This document shows, one piece after another, positions 25,220 to 34,979 of a stretch of 64,000 bases of DNA. Under the pieces are notes generated by a model. That model saw nothing but the letters and a program-made list of their open reading frames with translations. It did not search any database and had not been told where the DNA came from. Numbering within the stretch: position 1 is the first letter of the stretch; each line of letters begins with the position of its first letter. The stretch comes from Chelatococcus albus (GTDB lineage Bacteria; Pseudomonadota; Alphaproteobacteria; Rhizobiales; Beijerinckiaceae), in assembly GCF_030067675.1 (NCBI RefSeq), contig NZ_JASJEV010000003.1, forward strand, positions 1 through 64,000, given 5' to 3'. The translations under genes were made by a program, and so were the position numbers.

Positions 25220-26668
25220 GTGGACCTTCTCAACGAACCCGCCCATGCCATCCTTGCCGCGCTCGACCGGCGAGAGCTCTCGGCCGCCGAACTGCTCGAC
25301 GAGACGCTGGAGCGCATCGCCGCCGTCAACCCCGCACTCAACGCCATCGTCGCCCTCGATACCGAAGCCGCCCGCACGGCCGCCGACGCGGCGGATGCGC
25401 GGCGGGGGAAGGGCGAGGCCCGGGCGCTCGACGGCCTTGTCATCACCATCAAGGACGCCTTCGACGTCGCCGGCCTCGTCTCGACGGCCGGCGCCCCGAC
25501 CTACCGCGAACGCGTGCCCGAGCGGGACGCCGCGGCGGTGGCGAGGCTGCGCGCCGCCGGCGCCGTCATCCTCGGCAAGACCAATGTGCCGGCCTTCTCG
25601 GGCGACTTCCAAGCTTACAATCCGATCTACGGCGCGACCAACAATCCCTGGGACCGCAGCCGCTCCACCGGCGGGTCGTCGGGCGGCGCGGCGGCCGCCG
25701 TCGCCACCGGCATGAGCGCCTTCGAGCTCGGTTCCGACCTCGGCGGCTCCATCCGCTGGCCGGCGCATGCCTGCGGCATCTTCGGCCTCAAGCCGACCTG
25801 GGGCCTCGTCTCGACGCGCGGCCACGTGCCGCCGCCGCCCGGCGTGACGGCCGAGGGCGACCTCGTCGCCGCCGGCCCCCTCGCCCGCTCCGCCGCCGAC
25901 CTCGATCTCGTCCTCTCCGTCATCGCCGGCCCGGCCGACCCCGACGGGGTCAAGCCGCGGCTCGCCCCGCCGCGGCGCACGACGCCCGCCGGCCTGCGCG
26001 TGGCGCTGTGGGCGAACGAGACCTTCGCGCCGGTCGATGCCTCCGTGTCCGGGGCTGTCGAGCGTGCGGGGGCGCTGCTCGCCGGCGCCGGCGCAACGGT
26101 CGACGCCGCGGCACGCCCGGCCTTCGCCTTCGAGGAGGCCTTCGAGGTCTATGCCCTGATGAACCACGCGATCGTCGCCGCCGGCCTGCCGCAGAAGGTG
26201 CGCGACAGACTCGCCGCCGACGCCGTGAACTACGCGCCCGGCGACCTCTCGCATCGCGCCCTGCAGGCGCGCGGCGCGCGGCTCGATGCGGGCACCTGGG
26301 TCGCCCTGCAGGAGCGGCGCCAGGCCCTGAAGACGGCCTGGGACGCCTTCTTCAGGGATTGGGACGTGGTGCTCATGCCGCCAGCACCCGTGCCTGCGAT
26401 CCCCCACGACCACTCGCCCGACTTCCACGCCCGCACGCTCGACGTAAACGGCGAGAAGCGTCCCTATTTCGACTTCCTGATGTGGTCCTCCCTCGCGAGC
26501 GGCGCGCATCTGCCGGCCGCCGTCGCCCCCGTCGCGCAGACCGCCGGCGGGCTGCCGCTCGGCGTGCAGATCGTCGCCGCCGAGGGCGCAGACCGCACCG
26601 CCATCGCGGTCGCCGGCATGCTGGAGGCCCTCGGCTGCCGCTACCGGGTGCCGCCCTTGCTGCGCTGA
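25220..26668 (+). CDS. Amidase (amidase-signature family)
   Basis: A 482-residue hydrolase of the amidase-signature superfamily. The catalytic Ser-cisSer-Lys triad is visible: Lys in LVITIKDAFDV, and the serines in STGGSSGGAAAAVATG followed by GSDLGGSIRWPAH. It may act on short-chain amides or be an indole-acetamide/GatA-like paralogue; no gatB or gatC is nearby, so it is not a tRNA amidotransferase subunit. GTG 25220 is the most likely start, as family similarity begins at once; GGAG lies about 11 bp upstream. An in-frame ATG at 25091 would add 43 unsupported residues. Confidence 0.85.
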   Translation: MDLLNEPAHAILAALDRRELSAAELLDETLERIAAVNPALNAIVALDTEAARTAADAADARRGKGEARALDGLVITIKDAFDVAGLVSTAGAPTYRERVPERDAAAVARLRAAGAVILGKTNVPAFSGDFQAYNPIYGATNNPWDRSRSTGGSSGGAAAAVATGMSAFELGSDLGGSIRWPAHACGIFGLKPTWGLVSTRGHVPPPPGVTAEGDLVAAGPLARSAADLDLVLSVIAGPADPDGVKPRLAPPRRTTPAGLRVALWANETFAPVDASVSGAVERAGALLAGAGATVDAAARPAFAFEEAFEVYALMNHAIVAAGLPQKVRDRLAADAVNYAPGDLSHRALQARGARLDAGTWVALQERRQALKTAWDAFFRDWDVVLMPPAPVPAIPHDHSPDFHARTLDVNGEKRPYFDFLMWSSLASGAHLPAAVAPVAQTAGGLPLGVQIVAAEGADRTAIAVAGMLEALGCRYRVPPLLR

Positions 26669-26735
26669 CGCGCCAGGCGCGGCGGCGGCAGGGCGCCGCC
26701 ACATCGTCGCCGCATTGTCGGCCTCATGGGGGCGG

Positions 26736-27626
26736 ATGAGCGATCGCCGGGTGCGACGACGCCCCTTCCCGCCGCAGCGCCTTGCGCGCCTTGCCCCGCC
26801 GGTGCTGGCGGCGATGGCGGTGCTCGCCGGTTCCGGGGTCGCGGCGGCTGCCGGAATGGTGGCGGACGCCGCGCCCCTCGCCATTCACGTGCAGCTCCCC
26901 CCGCCGCGCCCCGCCGACCTCGATCGTGTCGTGAGCCTGCCGCGCACGGCCCCGCTGCCGCCACCCGATCCGCGCCGGCAGCCGGCGGTCGAGGAGGCCA
27001 CGGCCCCCGCAGGGACGGAAGCGACACCGGCCGCACCGAGCGGCAGCGAAGGCGGTCGCGAGCCGCCCGCCGAGGCCGATGCCTGCGACCGCCTTCTCCC
27101 CGACGCCCGCGTCGTCGCGCGCCGCCTGGAGCCGATGGGCTACGGCAGCGGTTGCGGCATCCCCGACCCCGTGCAGCTCGAGGCGGTGGTCCTCGACGAC
27201 GGACGCCGCGTTCCCATCGAGCCGGCGCCCGTCATGCGCTGCGCGCTCGCCGCAGCCGTCGCCGACTGGGCACGGCAGGATCTCGCGGCCATCGCGGCGA
27301 AAGCCGGCGCGCCGCTCACCCGCATCGCCAACGCTGCCGCCTACGACTGCCGCGGCCGCAACCGCGTCAACGGCGCCAAGCTCAGCGAGCACGGGCGCGG
27401 CAACGCCATCGACATCCGCTCGCTCACCCTCGCCGACGGGCGCGTCCTCGGCATCGCGCCGCGCGGCCTACCCGCAGGCATCGCCGTCGCCTGGAGGGAG
27501 AGCGCCTGCGCGCGCTTCACGACCGTGCTCGGCCCCGGCTCCGACGGCTACCACGAGGAGCACCTGCACGTGGATCTCGCCGCGCGGCGCAACGGCCTGC
27601 GCCTGTGCCGCTGGACCCTGCAATAG
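26736..27626 (+). CDS. Extensin-like secreted protein (D-Ala-D-Ala carboxypeptidase-like fold)
   Basis: A 296-residue protein with an N-terminal signal or anchor segment (LAPPVLAAMAVLAGSGVAAAA), a Pro/Ala-rich linker (about residues 45-110) and a C-terminal extensin-like domain. Conserved residues: DCRGRNRVNGAKLSEHGRGN with AIDI following, and HEEHLHVDL, which together look like a zinc site of the VanY/M15-like fold. It is probably periplasmic and acts on or near peptidoglycan (family inference). ATG 26736 is preceded by a GGGGGCGG stretch; a TTG at 26715 is less likely. Confidence 0.82.
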   Translation: MSDRRVRRRPFPPQRLARLAPPVLAAMAVLAGSGVAAAAGMVADAAPLAIHVQLPPPRPADLDRVVSLPRTAPLPPPDPRRQPAVEEATAPAGTEATPAAPSGSEGGREPPAEADACDRLLPDARVVARRLEPMGYGSGCGIPDPVQLEAVVLDDGRRVPIEPAPVMRCALAAAVADWARQDLAAIAAKAGAPLTRIANAAAYDCRGRNRVNGAKLSEHGRGNAIDIRSLTLADGRVLGIAPRGLPAGIAVAWRESACARFTTVLGPGSDGYHEEHLHVDLAARRNGLRLCRWTLQ

Positions 27627-27767
27627 GGACATGGCCGCGCGCGGAGAGGAAATTATGATGCATCTTCCGCAACCGCCCACCTGCCCCTACCATCCTGTCG
27701 TTCCTGCAACGGCCGGATCGTCAGCCAGCCGGACTGGTGCGCGAGGGGCCAAGTCACGAAGGCGATC

Positions 27768-29147
27768 ATGCTCAGCAATCTCGCGACGCGCGACGTCGAG
27801 ACCCTGATCCACCCCTACACCAATCTAGCCGGCTTCCGCGAAACCGGCCCGCTCGTGCTCGAGCGCGGCGAGGGCGTGCGCGTCTACGACAGCGAGGGCA
27901 AGGCCTATATCGAGGGCATGGCCGGCCTCTGGTGCACCTCCCTCGGCTACGGCAATGCCGAGCTCGTCGAGGTGGCGCGCGAGCAGATGGCGAAGCTCCC
28001 CTTCACCCATCTCTTCGGCGGCAAGAGCCACGATCCGGCGATCGAGCTCGCCGAGAAGCTGAAGGAGATCGCCCCCGTCCCGATTTCCAAGGTGTTCTTC
28101 TGCAATTCTGGATCGGAGGCGAACGACACCCAGGTCAAGCTCGTCTGGTACATGAACAACGCGCTCGGCCGGCCGAAGAAGAAGAAGATCATCTCGCGCA
28201 TCAAGGCCTATCACGGTGTCACCGTGGCCTCGGCGTCGCTCACGGGCCTCGTCAACAACCACCGCGACTTCGATCTGCCCATCGCCAACATCCTGCACAC
28301 GGCCTGCCCGCACCACTACCGCTTTGCCGAGCCGGGCGAGACGGAGGAGGATTTTGCGAGCCGCCTCGCCACCGAGCTCGAGAGGATGATCCTTGCGGAG
28401 GGGCCTGAGACGGTCGCCGCCTTCATTGCCGAACCGGTGATGGGTGCGGGCGGCGTCATCGTGCCGCCCGCCACCTACTACGAGAAGATCGCGCCCGTTC
28501 TCGCCAGGTACGATGTCTTCTTCATCGCCGACGAGGTCATTTGCGGCTTCGGCCGGCTCGGCGAGATGTTCGGCTCGCCGGTCATGGGCATGAAGCCCCA
28601 GTCCATCTCCATCGCCAAGGCGCTGTCCTCCGCCTATCTGCCCATCGGCGGCGTCATGGTGCCGGAGGTGATGTACCAGGCGATGCTGGACGAAAGCCGC
28701 AAGATCGGCACCTTCGGCCACGGCTTTACCTATTCCGGCCATCCCGTCACGGCGGCAGTGGCGCTGAAGACGCTCGAGATCTACGAGCGCGACGACCTCG
28801 TCGGCAAGGTCAGGAAGCTCATCCCCGTATTCCAGAAGCGCCTCGGCGCCCTCGCCGACCATCCGCTCGTCGGCGAGGCGCGCGGCAAGGGCTTCGTCGG
28901 CGCCGTCGAGCTCGTCGCCGACAAGGCAACGAAGCGCGCCTTCGATCCCAAGCAGGGGGTCGGTGCGCGCTGCGCCGCCTTCGCCCAGGACGAGGGGCTC
29001 ATCGCCCGCGCCATGGGCGACGCGGTGGCGCTGTGCCCGCCGCTCGTCATCACCGAGGCCGAGGTCGAGGAGATGTTCGACATGCTCGGACGCGCCCTCG
29101 ATCGCACCGAGGCCTGGGTCGCCAAGGAAAGGCTGCGGGCGGCCTGA
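27768..29147 (+). CDS. Class III PLP-dependent aminotransferase (omega-aminotransferase type)
   Basis: A 459-residue enzyme with the omega-transaminase features FFCNSGSEANDTQVKLVWY, the KAYHGVTVASASLTG loop, FIADEVICGFGRLG, the PLP lysine in ISIAKALSSAYLPIGG, and GHGFTYSGHPV. Likely donors are beta-alanine, putrescine or other terminal amines with pyruvate as acceptor; specificity is not fixed by the sequence. ATG 27768 follows an AAGG site. It stands alone, with 141 bp before and 471 bp after it. Confidence 0.9.
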   Translation: MLSNLATRDVETLIHPYTNLAGFRETGPLVLERGEGVRVYDSEGKAYIEGMAGLWCTSLGYGNAELVEVAREQMAKLPFTHLFGGKSHDPAIELAEKLKEIAPVPISKVFFCNSGSEANDTQVKLVWYMNNALGRPKKKKIISRIKAYHGVTVASASLTGLVNNHRDFDLPIANILHTACPHHYRFAEPGETEEDFASRLATELERMILAEGPETVAAFIAEPVMGAGGVIVPPATYYEKIAPVLARYDVFFIADEVICGFGRLGEMFGSPVMGMKPQSISIAKALSSAYLPIGGVMVPEVMYQAMLDESRKIGTFGHGFTYSGHPVTAAVALKTLEIYERDDLVGKVRKLIPVFQKRLGALADHPLVGEARGKGFVGAVELVADKATKRAFDPKQGVGARCAAFAQDEGLIARAMGDAVALCPPLVITEAEVEEMFDMLGRALDRTEAWVAKERLRAA

Positions 29148-29618
29148 GACAACGCGCGGGAAACACCCCCGGTCATCCCGGGGCGGGGTCGGCAGGAGTG
29201 CGACCGCTTGACGACAGCGGGAGCGGTGGCCGGACGGACCGGGGGCGAACGCACCCCGCCCGCCAGAGCGTTCACGGAGCAAGCCTCAAACACCGCGGGC
29301 GGGAGCCGCACCCCCGGCCCTCTCATGCATGCCCTGCATGCGGCACCGCCGGACGGCCAGCTCCCGCCCCGAGCCCTCCACGCCAAACAGGCGGCGGAGA
29401 CGAAGGCGCGGGCCCGCCGAGACAGGCCACGGTCTTCATCGTGCCGCGCAGGCGGCGTCGCCGCGAGGGGCATGCGGGGAAGACGACCAGGAGGCTCGAC
29501 CGGGACACGCCCAGCGGTCATGCTTGCATCCACGAAACCGGCCGGGCGGCCGGGCCGCGGCCCCGACAAGGGACGGCCGGCCTCCGCCCGCCACCAACCG
29601 AACGGACGCGCATCCCCC
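29148..29618. other. Long GC-rich intergenic region, no gene seen
   Basis: 471 bp without a convincing gene. An open frame in phase with the next CDS runs through it, but its residues (Arg/Pro/Ala/Thr mix) have no coding character. A GGTCATCCCGGGGCGGGG stretch near 29170 resembles half of a REP-like element. Confidence 0.4.
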
Positions 29619-30527
29619 ATGCCGAACCGGCGCATCGTCCTGAAAGGCCTCACCGGCGCGGCGCTCGGCGCCGTGGCCTTCTCCACCTATGCCTTCGGGG
29701 TCGAGCCCGGCTTCCGGCTCGTCGTCACGGATTATGCCCTGACGCCCGACCGCTGGCCGCGGGATCTGCCGCTGACCGTCGCCGTGATCGCCGACATTCA
29801 CGCCAGCGAGCCACACATGTCACTCGCGCGCGTGCGCCATATCGTCGAGACGACGAACGCGCTGGGGGCCGACCTGATCGTGCTCCTCGGCGATTTCATG
29901 ACGTCGAACCGCTTCGTCACGCGACATGTGCTGCCCGACGAGTGGGGACCGGTGCTCGGCCTGCTCAAGGCACCGCTGGGCGTCCATTCCGTCCTCGGCA
30001 ACCACGACTGGTGGCACGGACCGGTGCCCGGCGCACCGCCGGACGGGGCACGCGGCGTGCGGGAGGCCCTCAAGGCCGCCGGCATCACCGTGCTGGAGAA
30101 CGATGCCCTGCGCCTCGCCAAGAACGGTCGCCCCTTCTGGCTGCTCGGCCTCGGCGATCAGATTGCCTACGTGCTCGGGCCGCGCCGCTTCCGCGGCGTA
30201 GACGACCTGCCCGGCACCCTCGCCAAGGTGACGGACGATGCCCCCATCATCCTGCTCGCCCACGAGCCGGACATCTTTCCGCGCGTGCCGGCCCGCGTGT
30301 CGCTGACGCTCGCCGGCCACACCCACGGCGGCCAGGTGCGCATCCTGGGCTACTCACCCATTGTGCCGTCGGAATTCGGCAACCGCTTCGCCTACGGCCT
30401 CGTACAGGAGGACGGCCGCAGCATGATCGTCTCGGGCGGCCTCGGCACGAGCATCATGCCCGTGCGCCTCGGCGTTCCGCCCGAGATCGTCACCGTGCGC
30501 CTCGGCGGCGCCCCGGCGCTGGCCTAA
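29619..30527 (+). CDS. Metallophosphoesterase with twin-arginine-like signal
   Basis: A 302-residue calcineurin-like phosphoesterase (YaeI/UDP-diacylglucosamine hydrolase-related class). The binuclear metal motifs are in order: VIADIHA, LLGDFM, GNHDWW, LAHEPD and GHTHGGQV. The N-terminus NRRIVLKGLTGAALGAVAF looks like a Tat signal or anchor, so the enzyme is probably periplasmic. The substrate may be a lipid or nucleotide phosphoester. ATG 29619 has no clear ribosome binding site but is where the signal-like sequence begins. Confidence 0.87.
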   Translation: MPNRRIVLKGLTGAALGAVAFSTYAFGVEPGFRLVVTDYALTPDRWPRDLPLTVAVIADIHASEPHMSLARVRHIVETTNALGADLIVLLGDFMTSNRFVTRHVLPDEWGPVLGLLKAPLGVHSVLGNHDWWHGPVPGAPPDGARGVREALKAAGITVLENDALRLAKNGRPFWLLGLGDQIAYVLGPRRFRGVDDLPGTLAKVTDDAPIILLAHEPDIFPRVPARVSLTLAGHTHGGQVRILGYSPIVPSEFGNRFAYGLVQEDGRSMIVSGGLGTSIMPVRLGVPPEIVTVRLGGAPALA

Positions 30528-30568
30528 ACCTGCCGGCGGTCGCCAGCAGACCGCCGCAAGACCTGTGC

Positions 30569-31162
30569 CTACTTGACGACGACCTTCGCACCGACCTGGA
30601 CGCGGTTGTACAGGTCGATCACGTCGAGGTTGCGCATGCGGATGCAGCCCGAGGACACGGCCTGCCCGATCTTCTCCGGCTCGTTGGTGCCGTGGATGCG
30701 ATAGAGCGTGTCGCGACCGTTCTCGTCGTAGAGATAGAGGGCGCGGGCGCCGAGCGGATTGTTGGGGCCGCCCTTGGTCGGCCTGACGTGCGGCCAGCGC
30801 TTGACCATCTCCGCCGGCGGGTTCCAGTCCGGCCATTCGGCCTTGCGCGCCATGGTCGCCGTTCCGGTCCAGCCGTAGGCCTCGTCGCCCACCGCGACGC
30901 CGTAGCGGATCGCGCGCTTGTTGGGCAGCACGTAGTAGAGCTGACGCTCACGCTGGTCGACCACGATGGTGCCCGGCGCCTCACCCGTCGGATCGCTGAT
31001 CTCGTAGCGGCCGAAGATCGGATCGACCGGCGCCTGCGGCACGAGCGCCATCCACTCGCTGTCGCGCGCGGAAACCGCCGGGTCCGGAACGCCCTTGAAG
31101 GTGCAGCCAGCGAGCAGGGCCGCGGCCACCGTCAGAACCGAGATTGTCGCACCACGGCGCAT
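30569..31162 (-). CDS. L,D-transpeptidase (YkuD) lipoprotein
   Basis: A 197-residue protein. The start at 31162 yields a short lipoprotein signal ending in LLAGC (Cys20), so the mature protein is lipid-anchored. The catalytic domain contains RIHGTNEPEKIGQAVSSGCI with RMRN following, giving the catalytic His and Cys of the YkuD family. It forms 3-3 peptidoglycan cross-links or attaches proteins to peptidoglycan. The frame runs up to 31213, but that start would bury the signal. GAGGCGG is just upstream of 31162. Confidence 0.92.
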   Translation of the reverse strand: MRRGATISVLTVAAALLAGCTFKGVPDPAVSARDSEWMALVPQAPVDPIFGRYEISDPTGEAPGTIVVDQRERQLYYVLPNKRAIRYGVAVGDEAYGWTGTATMARKAEWPDWNPPAEMVKRWPHVRPTKGGPNNPLGARALYLYDENGRDTLYRIHGTNEPEKIGQAVSSGCIRMRNLDVIDLYNRVQVGAKVVVK

Positions 31163-31479
31163 CACCGCCTCGTCGCCCCTTCTGGCCCGCTGATTCGCTC
31201 GGCGAGCGCCCATCGCAATGTCGGGCGTGCTTTAGTGCAGGCCCCCAGTCGGCACAACGCCGAGTAGTGTCTGAAATCCGCGCAAGCGCGAAAAGGCGGA
31301 CGAGCGTGGCATGGACACCACGCTCCCGCCTTGCGACAGTGCCGGTCATGCGAGCGTCACCCCCCGCGGCCACGAGCGGATCGGGCGGCGAGCGCGCTCG
31401 ACGAACGAGCATGACCCGATCTCTCTAGCCGCTTTCATGACGTGAATGTTGCGGCGACACCGGACGCTGGGACGGCAAA
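31163..31479. other. Divergent intergenic region
   Basis: 317 bp between the L,D-transpeptidase and deacetylase genes. Mixed GC-rich sequence with a direct repeat of CGCGCAAGCGCG character near 31280. No gene, riboswitch or clear operator is recognised; promoters for both genes must lie here. Confidence 0.35.
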
Positions 31480-32409
31480 GTGACCACACTCCTCGTTTCG
31501 CACCCCGCCTGCCTTGAGCATGAGATGCCTGCGGGCCACCCCGAGCGGCCGGACCGGCTGCGCGCCGTGGAGCGCGCGCTCGAGCAGGAGAAGTTCATGG
31601 CGCTGGTGCGCGAGGCCGCCCCCAGGGGCGGGCTGGACGCCATCACGCGCGTCCACCCGCAGGCCTATGCGGCTGCCATTGCCGAATCGGTGCCGCGCGC
31701 GGGCTTCGTCGACGTGGATGCGGACACCTCGATGTCGCCCGGAACCTACGAAGCCGCCCTGAGGGCCGTCGGCGCCTGCACCCTCGCCGTGGACGAGGTG
31801 GTGGCGGGCCGCGCCGCCAACGCCTTCTGCGCCATCCGCCCGCCCGGCCATCACGCCGAGCAGCGCCGGGCCATGGGTTTCTGCTTCTTCAACAACGTCG
31901 CCGTCGCCGCCCGGCATGCCCAGAAGGCGCACGGGCTCGAACGCGTGGCCATCGTCGACTGGGACGTGCATCACGGCAACGGCACGCAGCACATCTTCTG
32001 GTCAGACGCCAGCGTGCTCTACTGCTCGACCCACGAGATGCCGCTCTATCCCGGCACCGGTGCCGTCTCCGAGCGCGGGGAGCACGACACGATCGTCAAT
32101 GCGCCGCTGCGGGCCGGGGATGGCGGCGAGGTCTTCCGCGACGCCATGGAGGCCGCGATCTTTCCCCGGATCTCGGCCTTCAGACCGGACCTCATCCTCA
32201 TCTCGGCCGGGTTCGATGCCCATTGGCGCGACCCGCTCGCCAACATCAATCTGACGGAAGCCGATTTCGCCTGGGCGACGCGCGAACTCATGACGATCGC
32301 CGACCGGCAGTGCGGCGGGCGCATCGTCTCGATCCTGGAAGGCGGCTACGACCTCGAGGGCCTCGCGTCCTCCTCCGCCGCCCACGTCCTGGCGCTCATG
32401 AGGGGCTGA
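31480..32409 (+). CDS. Histone deacetylase-family protein (acetylpolyamine amidohydrolase/AcuC-like)
   Basis: A 309-residue Zn-dependent deacetylase. Signature motifs: [51 protein letters not shown] (zinc ligands), [13 protein letters not shown] and [10 protein letters not shown]. Bacterial members remove acetyl groups from polyamines, lysines or small molecules. GTG 31480 is the first start after a stop and precedes the conserved N-terminus. It is convergent with ribB (7 bp between stops). Confidence 0.9.
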   Translation: MTTLLVSHPACLEHEMPAGHPERPDRLRAVERALEQEKFMALVREAAPRGGLDAITRVHPQAYAAAIAESVPRAGFVDVDADTSMSPGTYEAALRAVGACTLAVDEVVAGRAANAFCAIRPPGHHAEQRRAMGFCFFNNVAVAARHAQKAHGLERVAIVDWDVHHGNGTQHIFWSDASVLYCSTHEMPLYPGTGAVSERGEHDTIVNAPLRAGDGGEVFRDAMEAAIFPRISAFRPDLILISAGFDAHWRDPLANINLTEADFAWATRELMTIADRQCGGRIVSILEGGYDLEGLASSSAAHVLALMRG

Positions 32410-32416
32410 GGTCCGC

Positions 32417-33715
32417 TCAGCCCTCGAGGATCTCCGTCGCCGCGATCTCGATGCCGAAGCCGGCAAGGCCGACATAGGCGCGGGACATCGAGGTGAGGTT
32501 GCGGATCGAGGCGACGCCGAGATCCCGGAGGATCTGGGCCCCGAGGCCGACCTCGCGCCACTGCCGGTGGCGCTGGACCTCGGAATCCGCAGCCGCCTCC
32601 TCCGACAGCCCCATGACGGGGACGCCGGCAGTGCCCTCGCGCAGATAGACGAGCACACCCCGCCCCTCTGCGGCGAAGCGGGCGAGCGCCGCATGCAGCA
32701 CCTTGGCGCCGCAGAACACGTCGGAAATGACATTGGCACGGTGCAGCCGTGTCGGCACGTTGCGCCCGTCGCCGACCGCACCGTAGACGAAGGCGAAATG
32801 GTGCACCGTGTCGAAGGGCGTCATGTAGGCGTGGCCGGTGAGCTCGCCGATCTCCGTCTGCACGGGGAACGTCGCGATGCGCTCGACGAGCTTCTCACGT
32901 GCCTGGCGGTAGGCGATGAGATCGGCGACCGAGATGCGCTTCAGCCGGTGCTTCTCGGCGAAGGCCTCGATCTGCGCGCCCTTCATCACGGTGCCGTCGT
33001 CGTTGGCGAGCTCACAGATCACGCCGACCGGCGGCAACCCCGCGAGCCTGCACAGGTCGACCGCCGCCTCCGTGTGGCCGGAGCGCATGAGCACGCCGCC
33101 CTCCTTGGCGATGAGCGGGAAGACGTGGCCCGGGCGCACGAAGTCGGTTGCGCCCATGTTGTTGTTGGCGAGCGCCCGCACCGTGTTGGCGCGCTGCTCG
33201 GCCGAGATGCCCGTGGTCAGCCCGTGGCGCACGTCGACGCTCACCGTGAAGGCCGTGCCGAGCGGCGCATCGTTCGAGGCCACCATCGGGTCGAGCCTGA
33301 GGCGCCTGGCGTCGGCGACCGTCAGCGGCGCGCAGACGATGCCGCAGGTGTTGCGGATGATGAAGGCCATCTTCTCGGGCGTGCAGAGCGAGGCGGCGCA
33401 GACGAGATCCCCCTCGTTCTCGCGGTCGTCGTCGTCGGTGACGACGACGATTTCGCCATGGGCGATCGCCTCGATGGCCTCGGTGACGGAACTGAGCATG
33501 GCGGCCTCCTCGCGGCCGGCCGCGGCCGCGCCGATGAAATCGTTGGGCGTGACGGCCCCTCCCGTCTCGCGCAGGATGAGCTCGGCCGTCTCACGCGACA
33601 GCCAGGCACCGTCGCTGTTGCACAGCTGGGTGACCGCGCCGGGCGACATTCCCAGGCGCCGCGCGAATTCCACGCGCGTCATGCGGTTGCGGGCGAGCCA
33701 GTCGGCGAGCTTCAT
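32417..33715 (-). CDS. ribB: HTH-RibB-RibX: 3,4-dihydroxy-2-butanone 4-phosphate synthase with N-terminal helix-turn-helix and degenerate RibA-like domain
   Basis: A 432-residue, three-part protein. Residues 1-60 form a Cro/CI-type HTH (MTRVEFARRLGMSPGAVTQL). About 73-285 is RibB with DDDDRENEGDL, DFVRPGHVFPLIAKEGGVLM, RSGHTEAAVDL and GVICEL. About 290-432 resembles GTP cyclohydrolase II, but the zinc-cysteine region (SECLTGD...LRCDCG in active enzymes) reads HRANVISDVFCGAK, so this half should be inactive (RibBX type). RibB makes the four-carbon precursor of riboflavin from ribulose 5-phosphate. An internal ATG at 33499 (MLSSVTEA) has AGGAGG 5 bp upstream and matches the usual RibB start. 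A short form (32417-33499) is therefore likely besides the long one. ATG 33715 has only a weak site. Downstream of aroC. Confidence 0.9.
   Translation of the reverse strand: MKLADWLARNRMTRVEFARRLGMSPGAVTQLCNSDGAWLSRETAELILRETGGAVTPNDFIGAAAAGREEAAMLSSVTEAIEAIAHGEIVVVTDDDDRENEGDLVCAASLCTPEKMAFIIRNTCGIVCAPLTVADARRLRLDPMVASNDAPLGTAFTVSVDVRHGLTTGISAEQRANTVRALANNNMGATDFVRPGHVFPLIAKEGGVLMRSGHTEAAVDLCRLAGLPPVGVICELANDDGTVMKGAQIEAFAEKHRLKRISVADLIAYRQAREKLVERIATFPVQTEIGELTGHAYMTPFDTVHHFAFVYGAVGDGRNVPTRLHRANVISDVFCGAKVLHAALARFAAEGRGVLVYLREGTAGVPVMGLSEEAAADSEVQRHRQWREVGLGAQILRDLGVASIRNLTSMSRAYVGLAGFGIEIAATEILEG
33505..33510 (-). promoter_or_regulatory. Internal Shine-Dalgarno AGGAGG for a short RibB form
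   Basis: AGGAGG, inside the Glu-Glu codons of the HTH-RibB linker, sits 5 bp before an in-frame ATG (33499) that matches the ordinary RibB N-terminus. It is much stronger than the site before ATG 33715. This decides between one and two products. Confidence 0.6.
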
Positions 33716-33739
33716 GCCGCTGATCTACGCCCGCACCAG

Positions 33740-33756
33740 ATTCATTTCAAGTGAAT
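33740..33756. promoter_or_regulatory. Palindrome ATTCA-N7-TGAAT upstream of HTH-ribB
   Basis: A dyad 25-41 bp before the long ribB start that also contains the nested perfect dyad TTCA-AG-TGAA. It is AT-rich in a GC-rich setting. It is a candidate operator for the gene's own HTH domain (inference). Confidence 0.4.
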
Positions 33757-33797
33757 GCGCTGCCGATCGTCCAGCGCTATTTTACTGTCACTGAAAC

Positions 33798-34913
33798 TCA
33801 CGCCGGGAACGGCCAGGACGAGCTCTGCCCCACCTGGCCACGGTGGCGGAGGTAGTGATCGGCCATCACACAAGCGACCATGGCTTCCCCCACGGGTACG
33901 GCGCGGATGCCGACGCAGGGGTCGTGGCGCCCCTTGGTGAGCACGTCGGCCTCGTGGCCGTAACGATCGACCGACAGGCGTGGATTGAGGATGGAGGAGG
34001 TGGGCTTCACGGCGAAGCGCGCCACCACCGGCTGGCCCGTGGAGATGCCGCCCAGGATGCCGCCAGCGTGGTTCGACAGGAAGAGCGGCTTGCCGTCGTT
34101 GCCAAGGCGCATCTCGTCGGCGTTCTCCTCGCCCGTCAGCGCGGCGGCCTCGAAGCCCTCGCCGATCTCCACGCCCTTGACGGCGTTGATGCTCATCAGT
34201 GCCGCCGCGAGATCGGCATCGAGCTTGCCGTAGACAGGGGCCCCGAGCCCGGCGGGCACGCCCTCGGCCACGATCTCGATGACGGCACCGATGGACGAGC
34301 CGTTCTTTCGGATGCCGTCGAGATAGTCGGCGAAGAAGGCCGCGGCCTTCGCGTCGGGGCAGAAGAAGGGATTGCGCCCGACCTCCTCCCAGTCCCAGTT
34401 GCCGCGGTCGATCTTGTGCGGGCCGATCTGCACCAGCGCGCCGCGCACCACGAGACCGGGCACGACCTTGCGGGCGATGGCGCCGGCCGCGACCCGCATC
34501 GCCGTCTCGCGGGCGGAGGCACGCCCGCCGCCGCGGTAGTCTCGGATGCCGTATTTCACGTCGTAGGTGAAGTCGGCATGGCCGGGGCGGTAGCGGTCCT
34601 TGATCTCGCCGTAGTCCTTGGAGCGCTGGTCGACGTTCTCGATCACGAGGCCGATGGGCGTGCCGGTCGTCACCTGCTTCCCCGTCCGCTCGTCGGTGAA
34701 CACGCCCGAGACGATCCTGACCGTGTCGGGCTCGCGCCGCTGCGTCGTGAAGCGCGACTGGCCCGGCCGGCGCCGGTCGAGCTCGGCCTGGATGTCCGCC
34801 TCGGTGAGCGGGATGCGCGGCGGACAGCCGTCGACGACGCAGCCGATGGCCGGGCCGTGGCTCTCGCCGAAGGTGGTGATGCGGAAGAGGTGGCCGAAGC
34901 TGTTGTGGGACAT
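33798..34913 (-). CDS. aroC: Chorismate synthase
   Basis: A 371-residue FMN-dependent lyase making chorismate from EPSP. Family signatures: [37 protein letters not shown] with [13 protein letters not shown] following, and [19 protein letters not shown]. Full length for the family. Start ATG 34913 gives the usual [20 protein letters not shown]. Ends 82 bp before ribB on the same strand; the two are often adjacent in Rhizobiales. Confidence 0.97.
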   Translation of the reverse strand: MSHNSFGHLFRITTFGESHGPAIGCVVDGCPPRIPLTEADIQAELDRRRPGQSRFTTQRREPDTVRIVSGVFTDERTGKQVTTGTPIGLVIENVDQRSKDYGEIKDRYRPGHADFTYDVKYGIRDYRGGGRASARETAMRVAAGAIARKVVPGLVVRGALVQIGPHKIDRGNWDWEEVGRNPFFCPDAKAAAFFADYLDGIRKNGSSIGAVIEIVAEGVPAGLGAPVYGKLDADLAAALMSINAVKGVEIGEGFEAAALTGEENADEMRLGNDGKPLFLSNHAGGILGGISTGQPVVARFAVKPTSSILNPRLSVDRYGHEADVLTKGRHDPCVGIRAVPVGEAMVACVMADHYLRHRGQVGQSSSWPFPA

Positions 34914-34979
34914 GGGAACCGCCGCTGCAGACGCGGCGGTCTTAGAGGCAAAGCGGCGCGCCGGTCAAACGCGGCGATC

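Noticed and set aside
33716-33797. FMN riboswitch before ribB
   Set aside because: The 82-bp gap is too short for the FMN aptamer and its conserved core is not seen.
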